This document shows, in pieces, positions 59,026 to 64,000 of a stretch of DNA of 64,000 nucleotides. Each line of letters starts with the position of its first letter. Within the stretch, counting starts at the first letter, position 1. The notes beneath the pieces were generated by a model. It was not told the DNA's origin and did not search any database. It saw only the letters and a list, made by a program, of their open reading frames with translations. Origin of the DNA: Acanthornis magna (taxonomy: Eukaryota > Chordata > Aves > Passeriformes > Acanthizidae); contig JAWUZG010000176.1 in the NCBI GenBank assembly GCA_036785705.1, positions 124,001 through 188,000 of the forward strand. The letters are read 5' to 3'. The translations under genes were made by a program, and so were the position numbers.

Positions 59026-62000
59026 TGTTTCAAATTACTATCTGATTCAAGAGTTATTCAACCAAATTTTTCTCTTATTTTAAACTCTTTCCAGTTTTTA
59101 AGTTCAAAGATTTTTCATACTTTTCACTTAGGCTACCCATCCGGATGACGATATTGATAAATTATTGGCAGTGGATATTTAGGGGGAAAAGAAAATATGT
59201 ACATGACATTAAATTCTTCTGATGCATTCTTCTGTCAATCATTGAATTAGGGAAACCTTGATGTGGGGAATCAATGTGCTTGATAGGTGCCATTAAGCTG
59301 CTGTTTCAGAAATTGATCTAGTCTCTGTTTTACCACTTTTATTTCCTTGACACTCTCATTTGTACCAGTGTAACAAAGTAGCATTGTTTTTTCTATGTTC
59401 AATTACTCTTTCCATTAAAAAACCATGTCCTTTATGTACCTCACTGATGTATTTTGGAGTTTTTTTGAAATGGGAAAATTATATTTCCCATTCATCATCT
59501 ATAAAAATTAATGAATTTTGTAGACCTATCAGTATTTCTCCTCTGCCTTCTATGTCCTCTCAGAGCTTTGTCTCCTACACTAAAGTAGTCTTTGGAAACA
59601 TATAAATATGTAATATTATGGTAATAACAAAGGGAAAACATTTATGTTATTACAGTTCACCAAATATGTCAGTATGGAAAAACAAGTCACATTAAAGAAT
59701 ATTTTAGATGTAGAATATTACATATTCTACATTGGAATATTAAAGAATATTTTAGATCTTAACTATTTATGCAAACAAATCTATTCATATTCCAAATGAA
59801 AATTAATGATACATGAATATTAATTTGCTGTTGTTTTATCAGACAGAATTTCAATTTGTTGACATTTCCATGCTGTCAAGTTTATCTAAAATGTCTGCTG
59901 CTCAAGTGCAATATAATTAAAAAATATTTGAAAAATAAGGAAGGTCAGAGATCCTCCTAGTAGTAAAAAAACCGCCCATTTAATAGCTGTATAAAATAAT
60001 TGCTGGAAAAGCCTTATCACTGAGCCCTTTTCTGATAAAAAATAGTTTCCTATAAGTCCAAAGGTCTCATAGAAATATGTGAAATTTATTTCTGTTATAA
60101 AAATCTTTATTTACATTGATCCAATAAACAAATTAGTAACATTAACATTTTACATATAAATAATATATAATGATAATAGCAAAACATGAATAAAATAATC
60201 AAATAAAAACATTCCATCAAAGGATTTCAGTACTATCTAAGTTATTATTTTCTAAGTTTAAACTGACAATTCACTGATATTTTTGAGAAAGGATCTTGGA
60301 AACCATAGAATAAGCAATGTCACGAGAGATAGCTTAACTTAATTCTGAGTGCTTCCCTAAAATTTTCAAATTCTCAGTAAGTGTAAACTGCAGCTCAGAA
60401 TACAACCCCTTTGCTTTTAAATCACCTTGTTTGCCAGAAGATTAGAATTTACAAAGAAAGGGAAATTGCTTTACACACTGTTGTGATCTCATCAAGAGAG
60501 AGAGGAAATTTGTCAGCACCAGCCGTTCTCCATTTCCAAATGGAATTATAAGTCTGAAAAATCTTGGTACACAATGATACCAAGAAATCACCATTTAGCC
60601 TCTTCACATTAACAAACAGCTTTAATAATCTTTGTCTCTTCCTCATGGTAATTCTTGAATGAGAAAAATAAATGTGCTACTAAATGTATAATATTTGCCA
60701 GTTGTCAGAAAATGGCAAAATGGAAAGGGAAAAAATTCAAAGTCAGTATGGTAATTACAAGCAAAGCTCTATAGTTTTTCTATGAAAACAATGAATTAAT
60801 ATCAGGTTGCATAGTATTAAAATAGCTGTTCAGAAAAACACCCATGTAAAAGCCTGTAATCAGCTACGACTATGCACTGCATTACAGTTATTGCAAAATT
60901 GGTACCGGCAACATATACTGCTACTTAAAAATACACTCTCCATGTACCATAAACTGAAATATATCTCCTTATCACGTACCCAATGTAACATTGCCAATCT
61001 TTTTTAATCAAGGTTCTAGTTTCCCTTAGTTATCATTTCATACTGAATGTGGTTGTAAATCTAAATGTGTGTTGTTTCACTGTAAATGAAAAGGTAGATG
61101 ATAATCAGTGGTTCATTTTGAGTGGAGAATGGGGAGGAGAGAAGTGATGTTTTATTCAGGTACAACCACATTTTCTATGTCATAACCATCTGCAAAACAG
61201 CATTTATATAAGCACGTTTTATAGTAAGCTCCAGCATTTACTGGGGAAAGCTTTGGCATCACAACAGGATTTACTCTGTCTCTATCAAGGACAACACACT
61301 CACAGAGCAAACAACAGTAACCCAGGGATTCCAACTGCAAGAGGAAATACAGGTTGCTATGTAACAATGTGTGTAGGTTTTGCAGCAGCAGATGGACATT
61401 TTGAAAGGAATTGATGCCCATTTGGCTCTTGTACCTTGCATTGCCAGAAGTTTGAGTTTCAAAGCAAACCAGCCACAAAATGTGTTGAGCTTGTAGAACA
61501 AGAGTCTGACCATACATGATCCTTTTCTCTCATCTTTAGGGTCTAGATAATATAATTTACATTCCTACTTCCTCAGAAGTCAAAGCCCCAAAGTACAGGA
61601 GACATAACTTTCATCTCTTCCCTCTGTCATTAAGATTAGTTTCCATTTTCTGAGGCAGAGTCCTGTTGTGAAACATGCACAGTGGACCTCTACAGCTTGT
61701 ACGGACTGTTTTGAAATCCGTGGTTCATGCTGTGACTTTTAAAGTCTATTTCTTTGCTTCCAAAGACGAATAAATTAGTAAGCTTCCTGATCATTAGTGT
61801 AGATCTTCTGCATGAGAGCATTGGAGGAAAGCACAGCCAAAAATGGGAAAATAAAAGAAAACTGAAAGCAGAACAGAGATACAGGGACAGTAGTTGAAAC
61901 TATTTGTATGCAGCATGCATTTAAATGACCAGGTAGACATCAATTTGACAATTATAAAAATGCCAAAATTCAAAAATTCTTGTGTTCAATTTCTTGGCTA

Positions 62001-63479
62001 TGTACTTGTAAGTTTCCATGACATTCAATATCAGCTGAAGTTGCTTTCTTTGGCCTGGTTAGATGTCATTGTTGAGACAGAAATGACACATAAAGACTCA
62101 CCACAATGGCTTCCGGTCAAAGAAAGGAACTACTCTATTTTACAAGGCCTCTTTTATGCTATTTCTAACATTCGTGTCACATATCCATTGGCTCCCAATT
62201 CACCACCCCACAACGTCATTGGGTACCCATATTTAGAACAACATCTTGCAATAACAATGGCTGCGAGTCTCTTGTTATCTTTGTGCTTCTTGCTTGTTTT
62301 GAGCTAGAATCGATGCCTGTGAACCAAGGCAAACTAACAGTTCCTACTGCAAGTTAGGTCTCACTACAAGCCAGCAGTTCCCACAGTTAGAAAAATGTAG
62401 GAGAGCTGTTTTTAGATTCAAGAAACTCATGGATTTGAAAAGAAAAAAAAATAGTCTTTCTTCTTTATGAAGAAAGAAGCAGGAATAAGAAGAGAAAGGT
62501 CTAACATTCTTGTTCTTTGGAGTCATATTGTGACATACTTACCTTCTCTGTGAATGATCTCTCTGTCTGATCTGTCCACCCTGAGGTGTCAGCATTATGG
62601 AACAGGCTCCAAATACACTAGATATTTTAAATCTGTATAATAGAGAATTTTTTTGTTCTGGGAGGCTGGGCAGAGGACAACAATTTTGCTGATATTACTA
62701 ATAATAGTCTCTTACCAATAGTAGTGCATTTTTTTCTTGTAATAGCACACCATTTGAAAAACACTATTCTAAAACAGATACCTTCTTGAACACCTCCCTT
62801 GTGATGTTGACTAAGTCATGCTAGCAGCAGTCATAACACACTATGCAATATCATTTCCTTCCAAGTGCTTTAATTTCATACATCTGGCAGAACCAGTGCT
62901 CACAGGTTTTTTAAAATTCCCTTTCTCTCTCTCAAATTATTTTTTGTTACTGCCTTTCAGCTTGTATACTCCTGTCATCACTACTTGAAACAAATCTGAA
63001 TCTTGATTTTAGTTCTTTTGTGACTCCCTTTTACTACTCTGATGGCCAAAATATGCTTTCTTATTGGCTTAAACTTCAGCTGGGCAGGGAATGCAGCAGA
63101 GTCCTCAGATGGAGCAAAACTGGTGCTAGCAGGATAACAACCATGTAAAAAGGTCACTGCTAACTCAAACACTGATTGGGAAATGACCCTAGCAATTGAT
63201 GAGCCATTGCAAGGCACACTGATGTTCTGTAAGCTCTATCAGGGAGCATGATAGTCCTTGATTATCCATTGTTTTGGGGAATGGAATGACTCTTGCTGTT
63301 TCGCTTGTTCAATTCCATTCACAGAATTGTGCAAGATTGGCCCCATCTGCCGAAACAGGCAAGATTCACCTGAAAGCATAACTCCAAGTCATATTTCAGA
63401 AAGACATGAAGATATTTTGCCACCACTGTGAACTTCCCAGAAGCCAAATAGAAAACAGTAGCATAGTGAGTCGGTGTGT
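59026..63479. other. unassigned AT-rich DNA
   Basis: No gene is supported. The two longest open frames are minus 61152-61517 (121 codons) and plus 61894-62307 (137 codons). Neither has a domain I recognise. A repeat/hairpin cluster lies at 59691-59757. Confidence 0.5.
59691..59757. repeat. 19-bp direct repeat flanking an 11-bp-arm hairpin
   Basis: The 19-mer attaaagaatattttagat occurs at 59691-59709 and 59739-59757. Between the copies atgtagaatat (59708-59718) pairs perfectly with atattctacat (59722-59732) around a 3-base loop. Confidence 0.88.
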
Positions 63480-64000
63480 TCTGCAGTCCTTGAGTCCAGG
63501 CTAGCCAGCTTAAGCCTCAGATGGGGAGGGAGAATTAGAGAAGTGAGAAAACTTGTGAGTTGAGATAAAGGCAATATAACAGGTAAAGTGAAAGCCGTGT
63601 AGACAAGGAAAGGCAAACAGCATCGACTGCTTCCCATGGACAGGCAGGTGTTCAGCTGATCCTGGGAAAGCAGAGGTCGATCACACATAACAGTGACTTG
63701 GGAATGCAAACACCATCACACCCTCTTCCTTCTGCTCCTTCTGCTCCTTCTGCTCCTTCTGCTCCCTTCAGCTCTACGTGGTGAGCATGACTCCATATGG
63801 TCTGGAATGTCCCTGTGGACATTGTCACCTGTCCTGGCTGTGTTCCCTTCCAACTCTTTGTGTATCTCCAGCCTGATTATCAGTGAAGTGAGTGGTAGAA
63901 GAGCCCTTGGCTCAGTGCAAGCCCTGCCCAGCAATACTAAAATATCCATGACTTATCAACGCAGTATTCAGCACAAATTCATCAGCTACTCTGAGGAAAA
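63480..64000 (-). mobile_element. LTR, minus strand (family B, copy 2), cut by the window edge
   Basis: It shares ordered segments with the LTR at 6800-7375: 'cagtgacttgggaa', 'ggaatgtccctgtggacattg', 'cacctgtcctggctgtgttccct', 'cttggctcagtgcaagccctgcccagcaata' and 'cagcacaaatt'. Its start (right side) lies beyond the window. It has acquired a 9-bp tandem repeat (63725-63765) that copy 1 lacks. Confidence 0.82.
63725..63765. repeat. 9-bp tandem repeat (ccttctgct)n
   Basis: Four consecutive 9-bp units, with a partial fifth, inside the family-B LTR. Confidence 0.9.

Noticed and set aside
61152..61517. 121-codon minus-strand frame whose stop overlaps an AATAAA
   Set aside because: The stop/poly(A) overlap is curious, but there is no upstream exon, domain or composition shift to support a gene.
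61894..62307. 137-codon plus-strand frame with a hydrophobic end
   Set aside because: No family recognised and no splice or promoter context. A C-terminal hydrophobic run alone is weak evidence.

Overview
The window looks like a bird nuclear genome, probably a songbird-like lineage, in an AT-rich, gene-poor stretch. The main evidence is the repeats. There are many CR1 LINE fragments with typical avian 3' ends (TCATAGAAT / TTCTATGA tails, 'ctccaaccctgattctgtg'). There are also several solo LTRs of avian endogenous retroviruses, including one ERVL-type LTR. No bacterial-style gene organisation, rRNA, tRNA gene or CRISPR array is visible. Family names rest on recognised consensus-like stretches, not on a database search.

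Layout. From 0.3 to 2.2 kb lies a minus-strand CR1 split by a solo LTR. From 5.6 to 8.6 kb there are two further CR1 pieces and a minus-strand LTR. An ERVL-type LTR lies at 12.59-13.67 kb on the plus strand, with a 39-bp tandem repeat inside it. From 14.56 to 16.14 kb is a long CR1, followed by a minus-strand LTR. From 16.8 to 22 kb is AT-rich DNA with an (AAAAT)n array and a 16-bp perfect hairpin. From 22.0 to 23.7 kb is a plus-strand, internally deleted CR1 interrupted by a minus-strand LTR.

The one strong gene candidate is at 26.75-29.45 kb on the plus strand. It has a TATA-like box, three CCATTGT boxes, a short first coding exon with a strong Kozak ATG, a 180-bp intron with canonical ends, and a 636-codon terminal exon including the stop. 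The predicted protein is about 647 residues. It is acidic and Gln/Glu-rich, and its C-terminal two thirds consists of degenerate repeat modules. I do not recognise the family. Its polyadenylation signal lies in sequence that ends like a retroviral LTR. That end is followed 4 bases later by a 19-base exact match to a tRNA-Leu primer binding site. So either an ERVL-like LTR supplies the 3' end of a host gene, or the ORF is part of an unusual LTR element.

Another solo LTR (perfect 6-bp target duplication) and a GC-rich LTR follow at 30.2-31.9 kb. The rest, 32-64 kb, is mostly unassigned AT-rich DNA. It carries CR1 tails at 42.0 and 58.9 kb, two LTRs at 52.0 and 53.4 kb, and a truncated LTR at the right edge that belongs to the family at 6.8 kb. 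Three copies of one LTR family (1.15, 30.2 and 52.0 kb) share the ends TGTTGTGG...GTTA and roughly 6-bp target duplications, and two of the copies sit inside or next to other elements.
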